From Lachnospiraceae bacterium (GTDB lineage: Bacteria > Bacillota > Clostridia > Lachnospirales > Lachnospiraceae), in assembly GCA_009774615.1 (NCBI GenBank), contig VSOC01000071.1:1-19155 (forward strand): 19,155 nucleotides of DNA. Reading direction: 5' to 3'. The notes under the pieces were generated by a model, which saw nothing but the letters and a program-made list of their open reading frames with translations, ran no database searches and was not told the DNA's origin. The translations under genes were made by a program, and so were the position numbers. This document shows positions 7,667 to 16,200 of the stretch, in pieces (positions within the stretch are counted from its first letter, which is position 1; the number at the start of each line of letters is the position of its first letter).

Positions 7667-7722
7667 TTAATTATCTGATAATTAAATGATATATTATATA
7701 ATGACAAATTATCTGACAATTT
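7667..7722. promoter_or_regulatory. Paired palindromic operators upstream of gltB
   Basis: A perfect 19-base odd palindrome (TTAATTATC-T-GATAATTAA) spans 7667-7685. A second copy of its core with one mismatch (AAATTATC-T-GACAATTT) spans 7706-7722. Their centres, 7676 and 7714, are 38 bases apart, and the second centre is about 23 bases before the -35 box. Both contain the T-N11-A pattern used by LysR-type activators. Bacillus subtilis gltAB is controlled by the LysR-type protein GltC, so an activator role is plausible but inferred. The rest of 7531-7736 is AT-rich with no gene. Confidence 0.6.
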
Positions 7723-7736
7723 CCTAAAAAAAACTA

Positions 7737-7765
7737 TTTACAAACGGTGAGAAATGTAGTATTAT
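7737..7765 (+). promoter_or_regulatory. Promoter of gltB
   Basis: TTTACA (7737-7742) and TATTAT (7760-7765) are 17 bases apart. Transcription should begin near 7772, leaving a leader of about 107 bases before ATG 7879. I recognise no riboswitch in the leader. Confidence 0.75.
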
Positions 7766-7878
7766 CTTCACAAGTTCAGTACTTCAATTTGCTAAACCGT
7801 TTTATCTGTTCGTATCGGGCAGGCAAAAAGCGGATATTGTGCAGACAGGAGAATGATAACGAAAGGAAGGTTTACTCT

Positions 7879-10800
7879 ATGGAAAAAATACAAGAGCATA
7901 CAGCTGTTTCTTATTCTTTGCCCCGTCCCCGCCTCTACGATCCAAGGTTTGAACACGATAACTGCGGGATCGGTGCCGTGGCAAATATTAAGGGAATAAA
8001 AACACATAAAACCGTTGATCAGGCGCTTCACATTGTCGAAAACCTGGAGCACCGCGCCGGGAAGGATGCGGAGGGAAAGACCGGCGACGGTGTGGGGATT
8101 ATGCTGCAGATTTCTCATAAATTCTTTAAAAAAGTGACAAAGCCCCTGGGCATCAGCCTTGGCGGAGAGCGGGAGTACGGCGTGGGCATGTTCTTTTTCC
8201 CGCAGGATGAACTGGCAAGGAACCAGGCGAAAAAGATGTTTGAAATTATTGTAAAAAAAGAGGGGCTGACCTTTCTTGGCTGGCGCGAGGTGCCCAACCA
8301 CCCGGATATTCTGGGAAAGCGTGCGGTCGATGTGATGCCCTATATCGCTCAGGGCTTTGTACAGAAACCCGCGGATCTGGAAAAGGGGCTGGCGTTTGAC
8401 CGCAGGCTCTACATTATCCGCCGTGTGTTCGAGCAGAGCAATGAGGACAGCTATGTTGTGTCCTTAAGCAGTCGAACCATTGTTTACAAGGGAATGTTTC
8501 TGGTGGGCGAACTGCGGCTGTTTTTTGAGGATCTGCAGGACGACGATTACGAAACTGCCATTGCCATCGTCCACTCCCGTTTTTCCACGAATACCAATCC
8601 AAGCTGGATGCGTGCACATCCCTATCGTTTTATCGTCCACAACGGCGAGATTAACACGATCCGCGGAAATGTTGACCGCATGAAGGCGCGGGAAGAAACG
8701 ATGGAAGCGGAGCTTTTAAAGGAAGATATGTACAAGGTTCTCCCCATCATCAACCAGGAAGGCTCGGATTCTGCGATGCTTGACAATGCCTTAGAATTTA
8801 TGGTGATGAGCGGGATGGAACTTCCCAAGGCGATTATGCTTGCCATCCCTGCGCCGTGGGAGCACGATAAGTCCATGGCCCAGGAGGTAAAGGATTTTTA
8901 CCGCTACTATTCGACCATGATGGAGCCGTGGGACGGGCCGGCATCGATTTTATTTACGGACGGGGATATGATGGGGGCGGTTTTGGACCGGAACGGACTG
9001 CGGCCTTCCCGGTATTATATTACGGATGATAACTATATGATTTTAGCTTCCGAGGTGGGAGCAATCGATATTGACCAGTCCCATGTGGTGAAGAAGGATC
9101 GCTTAAAGCCGGGGCGGATGCTTCTGGTGGATACGGTGAAGAAGGAACTGGTGAGTGACGAAGAGGTGAAAAGAACCTATGCGGCGGGCCAGCCCTACGG
9201 GGAATGGCTGGATTCGCAGATTGTCAGTCTGAAAGACCTTCCGATTCCCAACAAGGGGGTTAGTGAGCTGGAACATGACCAGCGCCTTCGTCTGCAGAAA
9301 ACCTACGGCTACACCTATGAGCAGTATAAAACCATGATTCTTCCCATGGCTCTAAACGGGGCGGAGGCGGTTTCTGCCATGGGTGCGGACAGTCCTTTAG
9401 CGGTGCTTTCCCGGATGCATCAGCCATTGTTCAACTATTTTAAACAGCTCTTTGCCCAGGTGACGAATCCGCCGATTGACGCGATCCGCGAGGAGATTGT
9501 GACCTCGACCACGGTCTATATCGGGCGGGAAGGGAATCTCTTAAAGGATGTGGCGGCGAACTGTCATATTTTAAGCCTGGACAGTCCGATTTTAACCAGT
9601 ACCGATCTGCTGAAAATCAAGGATATCGGACATGGGGTTAAACATTCGGATTTTAAGGTGGAAACCATTTCCATTACCTATTATAAAAATACTTCGCTGG
9701 AAAAGGCGATAGAACGCCTGTATCTTGAGGTTGACCGCGCCCATAAGAGCGGGGTGAATATCCTGATTTTAACCGATCGGGATATCGACGAAAACCGGGT
9801 GCCGATTCCTTCGCTGCTCGCCGTTTCCGCCCTGCACCAGTATCTGGTTCGGACGAAGAAGCGCACCAGCATGGCGATGGTTTTAGAGAGCGGGGAGCCG
9901 CGGGAGGTGCACCATTTTGCCACCCTTCTTGGCTACGGGGCCAGCGCCATCTGTCCGTACCTGGCGCACGAATCCATCCGCTATCTGATTGAAACGAAGA
10001 TGCTGGATAAGGATTATTATGCGGCGGTGAGTGATTATAACTCGGCAGTTCTGCACGGTATTGTAAAAATTGCCTCCAAGATGGGCATTTCCACCATCCA
10101 GTCCTACTTAGGGGCGCAGATTTTTGAAGCTATCGGGATTTCCAAGGACGTGGTAGATAAGTATTTTACCAATACGGTCAGCCGCGTGGGGGGAATTACG
10201 TTAAAGGATATTGAAAATGATGTGGACGCGCTGCACTCGGCGGCGTTTGATCCGCTGGGCCTGGATGTGGATCTGACTTTGGAGAGTGTGGGCAGCCACA
10301 AGCAGAGAGCGGGGCAGGAAACGCATCTTTATAACCCGCAGACCATTCACCTTTTGCAGGAGGCGACGAAAAAGGGCGATTACGGATTATTTAAGGAATA
10401 TTCCCACGCGCTTTACGGGGAGAATGAGGACGGCGAAAGCCCGATCAGGAACCTGCGCAGTCTGATTGACTTTGCCTTCCCGGAGGACGGCGGGATTCCG
10501 ATCGAGCAGGTGGAGAGCGTGGAATCGATTGTCCGGCGGTTTAAGACGGGGGCAATGAGCTACGGCTCCATTTCCCAGGAAGCCCATGAAACCCTGGCGG
10601 TGGCGATGAACCGGCTGCACGGGAAGTCAAACTCCGGCGAGGGCGGCGAAAGTCTGGAACGGCTGAGCCCTGAACCAAACGGGGTGAATAAGTGCTCGGC
10701 GATTAAGCAGGTGGCTTCCGGGCGGTTTGGCGTGACCTCACGCTATTTGGTGAGCGCACAGGAGATTCAGATTAAGATGGCGCAGGGGGCAAAACCCGGT

Positions 10801-12474
10801 GAGGGCGGGCAGCTTCCGGGCAATAAGGTCTATCCCTGGGTGGCAAAGACCCGCCATTCGACCACCGGCGTCGGTTTGATTTCTCCGCCGCCGCACCACG
10901 ATATCTATTCGATAGAAGACCTGGCGCAGTTGATTTACGATTTGAAAAATGCCAACACCGCAGCGCGGATCTCCGTAAAGCTGGTTTCCGAAGCCGGTGT
11001 GGGTACGGTTGCCGCCGGTGTGGCAAAGGCCGGGGCGCAGGTGATTTTAATTTCCTCCTTTGACGGCGGAACGGGAGCGGCGCCGAGAAATTCGATTTAT
11101 AATGCCGGGCTTCCCTGGGAACTGGGGATTGCCGAGGCACACCAGACCCTGATGATGAACGGGCTTCGGGATAAGGTGATCTTGGAAACCGACGGAAAGC
11201 TGATGACCGGGCGGGATGTGGCGATTGCCTGTATGCTGGGCGCGGAGGAGTTTGGTTTTGCGACGGCACCGTTGGTGAGCCTTGGATGCGTGATGATGCG
11301 GGTGTGCAACCTGGATACCTGCCCGGTAGGCATTGCCACACAAAATCCTGAACTGCGGAAGCGCTTTAAGGGAAAGCCGGAGTATGTGATGAACTTTATG
11401 CAGTTTATTGCCCAGGAACTGCGGGAATATATGGCAAGGCTTGGGGTCCGCACCGTGGATGAACTGGTGGGGCGGACGGATTTATTAAAGAGGAAGGAAA
11501 ACATCACATACAGCCGTGCAGCCCGTGTGGATTTAAGCAATATTCTGGGCAATCCCTATGAGGGGCAGAAGATTGCGGGCTATCATGAGAAGCAGGTCTA
11601 TGATTTTGAACTGGAAAAAACGGTGGATGAGCGCGTGCTGATGAAGAAGATGAAATCGGCGATTTCCTCCCGGCAGAAGAGAAGTATTTCGGTCGATGTG
11701 ACCAATGTGGACCGGGCGCTGGGAACGATTCTGGGCGCGGAGATTACCCGGGTGCATCCGGAAGGACTGGCGGAAGATACGTTTACGATTTTGTGCAATG
11801 GCTCCGGGGGGCAGAGTTTTGGGGCGTTTATCCCTAAGGGTCTGACGCTGGAACTGGTGGGAGATTCGAATGATTACTTTGGCAAGGGGCTTTCGGGCGG
11901 GAAGCTTGTGGTCTATCCGCCGACGGGAGTGAAGTTTAAGGCAGAGGAGAATATCATTATCGGAAATGTGGCATTGTACGGGGCGACCAGCGGAAAGGCG
12001 TTTATTAACGGCATTGCCGGGGAGAGATTCTGCGTGCGCAACTCCGGGGCGACGGCAGTTGTGGAAGGCGTGGGCGACCATGGATGTGAGTATATGACCG
12101 GCGGGCGCGTGGTGATTTTAGGCGCGACGGGGAAGAACTTTGCGGCAGGGATGAGCGGCGGCATTGCCTATGTGCTGGATGAGCAGAGGGATCTGTATAA
12201 GCGGCTGAATAAGGAACTGGTTTCTTTTGAGGAAGTGACGAATAAGTACGATGTGCAGGAATTAAAAGGGATGATTCAGGAGCATGTGGCTTATACCAAT
12301 TCGGCGAAGGGGAAGGAGATCTTAGAGCATTTTGGGGAGTATCTTCCGAAGTTTAAAAAGATTATGCCTTACGATTACCGGAGAATGATGAATACGATTG
12401 TGCAGATGGAAGAAAAGGGTCTGAGCAGTGAGCAGGCGCAGATTGAGGCGTTTTATGCGAATATTCATCGCTGA
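7879..12474 (+). CDS. gltB: Glutamate synthase (NADPH) large subunit
   Basis: Encodes 1531 residues, the normal size for bacterial GltB. With GltD it converts glutamine and 2-oxoglutarate to two glutamates. ATG 7879 follows AAGGAAGG (7863-7870); the frame is open back to 7747 but that ATG lies within the promoter. The first 28 residues form a likely cleaved propeptide before the nucleophile Cys29 (HDNCGIGAVANIKG) of the class II glutamine amidotransferase domain (about 29-430). A central domain (about 480-770) and the FMN-binding synthase barrel (about 830-1205) follow. The 3Fe-4S cluster is bound by Cys1137, Cys1143 and Cys1148 in the spacing C-x5-C-x4-C. The C-terminal GXGXG beta-helix domain is near 1285-1475. 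All key residues appear intact. Base composition is visibly more GC-rich than in the flanking genes, as expected of a well-expressed core gene. gltD lies 285 bases downstream, past a structured element. Confidence 0.97.
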   Translation: MEKIQEHTAVSYSLPRPRLYDPRFEHDNCGIGAVANIKGIKTHKTVDQALHIVENLEHRAGKDAEGKTGDGVGIMLQISHKFFKKVTKPLGISLGGEREYGVGMFFFPQDELARNQAKKMFEIIVKKEGLTFLGWREVPNHPDILGKRAVDVMPYIAQGFVQKPADLEKGLAFDRRLYIIRRVFEQSNEDSYVVSLSSRTIVYKGMFLVGELRLFFEDLQDDDYETAIAIVHSRFSTNTNPSWMRAHPYRFIVHNGEINTIRGNVDRMKAREETMEAELLKEDMYKVLPIINQEGSDSAMLDNALEFMVMSGMELPKAIMLAIPAPWEHDKSMAQEVKDFYRYYSTMMEPWDGPASILFTDGDMMGAVLDRNGLRPSRYYITDDNYMILASEVGAIDIDQSHVVKKDRLKPGRMLLVDTVKKELVSDEEVKRTYAAGQPYGEWLDSQIVSLKDLPIPNKGVSELEHDQRLRLQKTYGYTYEQYKTMILPMALNGAEAVSAMGADSPLAVLSRMHQPLFNYFKQLFAQVTNPPIDAIREEIVTSTTVYIGREGNLLKDVAANCHILSLDSPILTSTDLLKIKDIGHGVKHSDFKVETISITYYKNTSLEKAIERLYLEVDRAHKSGVNILILTDRDIDENRVPIPSLLAVSALHQYLVRTKKRTSMAMVLESGEPREVHHFATLLGYGASAICPYLAHESIRYLIETKMLDKDYYAAVSDYNSAVLHGIVKIASKMGISTIQSYLGAQIFEAIGISKDVVDKYFTNTVSRVGGITLKDIENDVDALHSAAFDPLGLDVDLTLESVGSHKQRAGQETHLYNPQTIHLLQEATKKGDYGLFKEYSHALYGENEDGESPIRNLRSLIDFAFPEDGGIPIEQVESVESIVRRFKTGAMSYGSISQEAHETLAVAMNRLHGKSNSGEGGESLERLSPEPNGVNKCSAIKQVASGRFGVTSRYLVSAQEIQIKMAQGAKPGEGGQLPGNKVYPWVAKTRHSTTGVGLISPPPHHDIYSIEDLAQLIYDLKNANTAARISVKLVSEAGVGTVAAGVAKAGAQVILISSFDGGTGAAPRNSIYNAGLPWELGIAEAHQTLMMNGLRDKVILETDGKLMTGRDVAIACMLGAEEFGFATAPLVSLGCVMMRVCNLDTCPVGIATQNPELRKRFKGKPEYVMNFMQFIAQELREYMARLGVRTVDELVGRTDLLKRKENITYSRAARVDLSNILGNPYEGQKIAGYHEKQVYDFELEKTVDERVLMKKMKSAISSRQKRSISVDVTNVDRALGTILGAEITRVHPEGLAEDTFTILCNGSGGQSFGAFIPKGLTLELVGDSNDYFGKGLSGGKLVVYPPTGVKFKAEENIIIGNVALYGATSGKAFINGIAGERFCVRNSGATAVVEGVGDHGCEYMTGGRVVILGATGKNFAAGMSGGIAYVLDEQRDLYKRLNKELVSFEEVTNKYDVQELKGMIQEHVAYTNSAKGKEILEHFGEYLPKFKKIMPYDYRRMMNTIVQMEEKGLSSEQAQIEAFYANIHR

Positions 12475-12500
12475 GAAGTGTTGTTTTGCTGTTACGCTGC

Positions 12501-12696
12501 GGTTGAACCATATTCCATCGTCACCGCGCTTTCGCTCCGCTCCACACGTAGCGGACGCTGAACTTAGTTGAGGAAGTTCCTCTTCTCTTCGTTTAGAGGA
12601 ACCACTTTCGCACTAAACTCGAAAAAACCTTGCTAAGTGCTCAATGTGAAGCGCCGACGTGCTCCGAGGGGATTCCTCATGGAATATGGTTCGACC
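12501..12696. repeat. ~200-base inverted-repeat element between gltB and gltD
   Basis: Terminal arms of 18 bases (12501-12518, GGTTGAACCATATTCCAT; and 12679-12696) are complementary except at one position that can form a G-U pair in RNA. Internal hairpins include TCCGCT against AGCGGA near 12540-12555, and GTTCCTCT (12576-12583) against AGAGGAAC (12595-12602). Further pairing of ACTTAG with CTAAGT is possible. No reading frame of note occurs, and neither strand has a T-run terminator. It fills nearly all of the 285-base gap in an operon that is usually tight. The architecture suggests a dispersed non-coding element; mobility and spread are inferred. Confidence 0.65.
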
Positions 12697-12759
12697 TTCG
12701 CTGGTAATTAGCTGAATGAACGATAAATGCGGCGAAATGTGCACAGATTGGAGGAGATT

Positions 12760-14247
12760 ATGGGAAAGTCTACTGGATTTTTAGAATATGACCGGGAAAA
12801 TAACGCGGCGGCGGAGCCGAAGGCCCGGATTAAGCATTATCAGGAGTTTCACCTTCCGTTAAATGAGAAGGAGAGGAAGAGGCAGGGGGCGCGGTGCATG
12901 GACTGCGGGGTTCCGTTCTGCCAGTCGGGAATGATGATGAAGGGGATGGTTTCGGGTTGTCCGTTAAATAACCTGGTTCCTGAATGGAATGACTTGATTT
13001 ATACGGGGAACTGGCAGCAGGCGTTTAACCGGCTGAAAAAGACGAACAGTTTCCCTGAGTTTACTTCACGGGTTTGTCCGGCACCCTGCGAGGCGGCCTG
13101 CACCTGCGGGCTGAACGGGGACGCGGTGACGGTGAAGGAGAATGAGTACGCGATTATTGAGAAGGCGTATGCAATGGGGTTTGCGAAGGCCACGCCGCCG
13201 AAGATCCGGACGGGGAAGAAGGTTGCGGTGATTGGTTCGGGGCCAGCGGGACTGGCGGCGGCGGATCAGTTGAATAAGCGGGGGCATACGGTGACTGTTT
13301 ATGAGCGAAGCGATCGGCCGGGCGGGCTTTTGATGTATGGGATTCCCAATATGAAGCTGGAGAAGTGGGTGATTGAGCGCAAGATTGAGATGATGAAGGA
13401 GGAGGGTGTTACCTTTGTCCTCAATGCCGATGTGGGGAGGAATTATAAGGGGAATAAGATTTTGCAGAAGTTTGACCGGGTGATTTTAGCCTGCGGGGCT
13501 TCCAATCCGCGGGATATCAGCGCACCGGGAAGGGATGGACTGGGGATTTATTTTGCCGTGGATTATCTGAAGTCGGTGACGAAGAGTTTGTTAGATTCCA
13601 ACCTGGAGGACGGGGCGGCGATTTCGGCGAAGGATAAGCATGTGGTGGTGATTGGCGGGGGCGATACGGGCAATGACTGCGTGGGAACCGCCATCCGCCA
13701 GGGCTGTGCTTCGGTGACGCAGCTTGAGATGATGCCGAAGCTTCCCGATATGAGGACGGAGGATAATACCTGGCCGGAGTGGGCGCGGGTCTGCAAGACA
13801 GATTACGGGCAGGAAGAGGCGATTGCCGTGTTTGGGCATGATCCGAGAATTTATCAGACGACGGTGAAGGAGTTTGTGAAGGATGCGGAGGGGAAGGTCT
13901 GCAAGATTATTACCGTGAAGCTTTCGCAGGAAACAGATGCCGAAACTGGGCGGAAGGTGATGAAAGCGGTGGAGGGGAGCGAGAAGGAGATTGCTGCCGA
14001 TTTGGTTCTGATTGCCGCCGGGTTTTTGGGAGCGCAGGGGTATGCGGCGGAGGCATTTGGCGTGGAGATAAGTGAGCGCGGGAACGCGGCAACCGAAAAG
14101 GGGAGCTACCAGACCGGCACAGAACGGGTGTTTGCCGCCGGGGATATGCGGCGCGGGCAGTCGTTGGTGGTCTGGGCGATTCGAGAAGGGAGAGAAGCGG
14201 CGAAGGAAGTGGATAAGAGTTTGATGGGGTATACGAATTTGGCGTGA
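12760..14247 (+). CDS. gltD: Glutamate synthase (NADPH) small subunit
   Basis: Encodes 495 residues. ATG 12760 follows GGAGGA (12750-12755); an upstream in-frame ATG at 12727 lacks such a site. GltD is the flavoprotein that takes electrons from NADPH and passes them through FAD and iron-sulfur clusters to GltB. The cysteine-rich N-terminus has Cys46, Cys49 and Cys54 (CMDCGVPFC), Cys67, and Cys106, Cys110 and Cys114 (CPAPCEAAC). The FAD-binding Rossmann motif VIGSGPAGLAAA is near residue 157, with the dinucleotide motif RPGGLLMYGIP after it. The NADPH-binding motif VVVIGGGDTGNDC is near 294, and the C-terminal FAD contact AAGDMRRGQSLVVWAI is near 465. It may be transcribed from the gltB promoter through the intervening element; no good promoter was seen just before it. 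A terminator follows. Confidence 0.96.
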   Translation: MGKSTGFLEYDRENNAAAEPKARIKHYQEFHLPLNEKERKRQGARCMDCGVPFCQSGMMMKGMVSGCPLNNLVPEWNDLIYTGNWQQAFNRLKKTNSFPEFTSRVCPAPCEAACTCGLNGDAVTVKENEYAIIEKAYAMGFAKATPPKIRTGKKVAVIGSGPAGLAAADQLNKRGHTVTVYERSDRPGGLLMYGIPNMKLEKWVIERKIEMMKEEGVTFVLNADVGRNYKGNKILQKFDRVILACGASNPRDISAPGRDGLGIYFAVDYLKSVTKSLLDSNLEDGAAISAKDKHVVVIGGGDTGNDCVGTAIRQGCASVTQLEMMPKLPDMRTEDNTWPEWARVCKTDYGQEEAIAVFGHDPRIYQTTVKEFVKDAEGKVCKIITVKLSQETDAETGRKVMKAVEGSEKEIAADLVLIAAGFLGAQGYAAEAFGVEISERGNAATEKGSYQTGTERVFAAGDMRRGQSLVVWAIREGREAAKEVDKSLMGYTNLA

Positions 14248-14272
14248 AATCGATAAAAATATGAAGATAGTG

Positions 14273-14311
14273 ACAGGGGAAGTGCAGTTTGTTTGGCGTT
14301 CCCCTGTTTTT
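14273..14311 (+). terminator. Intrinsic terminator after gltD
   Basis: ACAGGGGAA (14273-14281) pairs with TTCCCCTGT (14299-14307) across a 17-base loop, followed directly by a T run to 14311. It starts 26 bases after the gltD stop codon. Confidence 0.85.
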
Positions 14312-14364
14312 ATGTGTCAATGTTATTTTTTCTGTATACAGTCAGCTATAAATCATATTGTTCG

Positions 14365-14520
14365 TTATTCTAATAAGTCTTCCCAGGAAGCGTCTAAAAT
14401 TCTCTTAATGGCTTTAAGCTGCACCAGTTTAATATTCTGGCGTCCCCCTTTTAAGATAAGTGGTTTTCGATAAGGAGAGTTTTTCCAGGCAATCCGTCGT
14501 TTCATCCGCAGGCGTTCCAT
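14365..14520 (-). pseudogene. 51-residue ORF with DUF4143-ATPase N-terminus and broken P-loop
   Basis: Read on the minus strand from CAT at 14518-14520 to a TAA at 14365-14367. Its first 28 residues align without gaps to the first 28 residues of the ATPase encoded at 14722, with about 14 identities (both have WKN, YR-PLI and G-RQ). In the intact ATPase the next residues are VGKT; here they are NIKL, so the P-loop Lys31 is kept but Gly30 and Thr32 are lost. The rest (LVQLKAIKRILDASWEDLLE) does not match the ATPase and then stops. A GAGGT ribosome-like site lies 7 bases before the ATG. The simplest reading is a truncated, decayed ATPase gene pointing away from its intact relative. A small expressed protein remains possible. 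Confidence 0.5.
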
Positions 14521-14557
14521 GCAATCGACCTCGATTTCACATAATTCTATAGATTTT

Positions 14558-14573
14558 TGTGATAAAAATCACA
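14558..14573. promoter_or_regulatory. CRP/FNR-family type palindrome
   Basis: TGTGA-TAAAAA-TCACA matches the classic CRP-type consensus TGTGA-N6-TCACA exactly. It lies between the divergent ATPase gene and the minus-strand ATPase stub. It is about 45 bases upstream of the stub's ATG and about 125 bases before the predicted start of the plus-strand transcript. The rest of 14521-14655 is AT-rich with no gene seen. The regulator is inferred from the motif alone. Confidence 0.45.
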
Positions 14574-14655
14574 GTTTTATTCTATATTATGTGATTGGGA
14601 AAAGTTAAGTGCCAGAAATTTGTCGGGGAATATGTATTCATTTCCACTTTTTCGT

Positions 14656-14684
14656 TTGACTTTCTGTAAAATCTTCCTTATACT
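14656..14684 (+). promoter_or_regulatory. Promoter of the DUF4143 ATPase gene
   Basis: TTGACT (14656-14661) and TATACT (14679-14684) are 17 bases apart. Transcription should start near 14691, about 31 bases before ATG 14722. Confidence 0.75.
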
Positions 14685-14721
14685 GAAAGATAAACAGGTA
14701 AAATGGGGGTAAACGATAGAT

Positions 14722-16035
14722 ATGAAGCGATTTGCAATGGAAAAATTAGTAAACTGGAAAAACGATGAATACCGACTTCCGCTGATTATCCGCGGTGCCA
14801 GGCAGGTGGGAAAAACCTGGCTGATGAAGGAGTTTGGCAGGCTTTATTTTGAAAAGGTGGCCTATATTAATTTTGATCATAATAAAAGAATGGAGCAGCT
14901 TTTTTCCGGGGATTTTGATGTAGATCGTATGTTAAGCGGTCTTTCTATAGAAAGTGATGTGGAGATTGAACCGGAGAATACATTAATGATATTGGACGAA
15001 ATTCAGGAGGTTCCGGCTGCACTGCAAAGCCTTAAATATTTTTGTGAGGATGAGCGGCACAGTTATTTTATTGTTGCTGCAGGTTCACTTTTGGGAATTG
15101 CAGTGCATGAAGGGACATCATTTCCTGTGGGTAAAGTGGACAGTATGGATCTTTATCCTCTGTCATTTTCGGAGTTTTTGGAAGCGACAGGAAATGGCAG
15201 GCTGTTAAAATTGATGCAGAAGCAGGACTATTTGATGATAACAGCATTTAAAGAAAAATACATCGATTTGCTGAAAATGTATTATTATGTGGGAGGAATG
15301 CCGGCAGCGGTGAATGCTTATCTTGCGGATAAAAATTTAAAAAATGTGCGTCATATACAGAAGCGGTTAATTTCCAGCTATGAACAGGATTTTTCTAAAC
15401 ATGCTCCGCTTTCTTATGTTCCCCGGATTCAAATGGTCTGGGATGGCATTCCTTCTCAGTTGGCGAAAGAAAATAAAAAGTTTATTTACAGTGTACTGCG
15501 CGAAGGTGCCAGGGCCAGGGAATTTGAACTGGCAATTCAGTGGCTTACGGATTGTGGACTGTGTCATAAGGTGGGACGGGTGAGCAAGGGGGGAATACCT
15601 TTAAAAGCTTACCGGGATCTTCCTGCATTTAAGCTTTATTTGGTGGATGTTGGTCTTCTTGCCGCAATGACCGATTTAGATGCCAAAACGCTGTTGATGG
15701 GAAATGATATTTTTACCGAATTTAAGGGGGCATTGACGGAGCAATTTGTCTGCCAGGAACTTTTAGCGGAATTAGAAACCGTACCTTATTACTGGTCAGC
15801 GTCAAATTCCAGCGGTGAGGTGGATTTTGTTCTGCAGCATGAGGGAGAAGTGATTCCTCTGGAAGTGAAAGCAGAAGAAAACTTAAATGCCAAAAGTTTA
15901 AAGAGTTTTGTTCAGACATATAAGCTTGCCTGCGGCATCCGTACATCGATGTCGGATTACCGCAGAGAGGAAAAAATGATCAATCTGCCATTGTATATGA
16001 TTTCGCAGATGTGGGAGGTTTGCGGCAGGCATTGA
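14722..16035 (+). CDS. AAA_14/DUF4143 family ATPase with nuclease-like C-terminus
   Basis: Encodes 437 residues. The N-terminal AAA-type ATPase domain has Walker A G25-ARQV-GKT (Lys31) and Walker B LMILDE (Asp92, Glu93), followed by a sensor-like stretch VAAGSLLG. The C-terminal DUF4143 region carries Asp368 in GEVDFVL and Glu381-Val-Lys383 in PLEVKAEE, the D...ExK pattern of PD-(D/E)XK nuclease folds. Proteins of this family are common in Clostridia and Bacteroidetes, often in many copies. Their function is not established, and a role in DNA handling or defence is only a guess. A strong promoter precedes the gene. The ribosome site (GGGGG near 14705-14709) is rather far from the ATG. It appears to be transcribed alone; no partner gene is seen. 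A truncated relative points the other way at 14520. Confidence 0.88.
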   Translation: MKRFAMEKLVNWKNDEYRLPLIIRGARQVGKTWLMKEFGRLYFEKVAYINFDHNKRMEQLFSGDFDVDRMLSGLSIESDVEIEPENTLMILDEIQEVPAALQSLKYFCEDERHSYFIVAAGSLLGIAVHEGTSFPVGKVDSMDLYPLSFSEFLEATGNGRLLKLMQKQDYLMITAFKEKYIDLLKMYYYVGGMPAAVNAYLADKNLKNVRHIQKRLISSYEQDFSKHAPLSYVPRIQMVWDGIPSQLAKENKKFIYSVLREGARAREFELAIQWLTDCGLCHKVGRVSKGGIPLKAYRDLPAFKLYLVDVGLLAAMTDLDAKTLLMGNDIFTEFKGALTEQFVCQELLAELETVPYYWSASNSSGEVDFVLQHEGEVIPLEVKAEENLNAKSLKSFVQTYKLACGIRTSMSDYRREEKMINLPLYMISQMWEVCGRH

Positions 16036-16200
16036 CGGGAATTTATGCCTTACTGTGAACGTGTAACCGTAATATTTATGCAATGCGGTCCCGGGGCAGT
16101 CCTGAGGATACAAAAAAGATACATCACCGTGCTATTATTCAATACATCAACAACCGATAATGGGAAGGCGGTAAAACGGTAAGGAAGGCGAAGAGGCGAG

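Noticed and set aside
7747..7878. ATG 7747 as start of gltB
   Set aside because: It falls between the -35 and -10 boxes of the predicted promoter and would put 72 residues before the catalytic cysteine; ATG 7879 has a ribosome site and gives a normal propeptide.
10772..11341. 189-residue open frame on the minus strand inside gltB
   Set aside because: It lies entirely antisense to a strongly conserved part of gltB, is rich in Arg, Pro and Ser as expected from a GC-biased shadow, and has no recognisable domain.
16036..16200. Terminator or promoter between the ATPase and the response regulator
   Set aside because: No hairpin with a T run was found, and the best -10-like boxes (TATTAT 16133, GATAAT near 16155) lack a matching -35 box.
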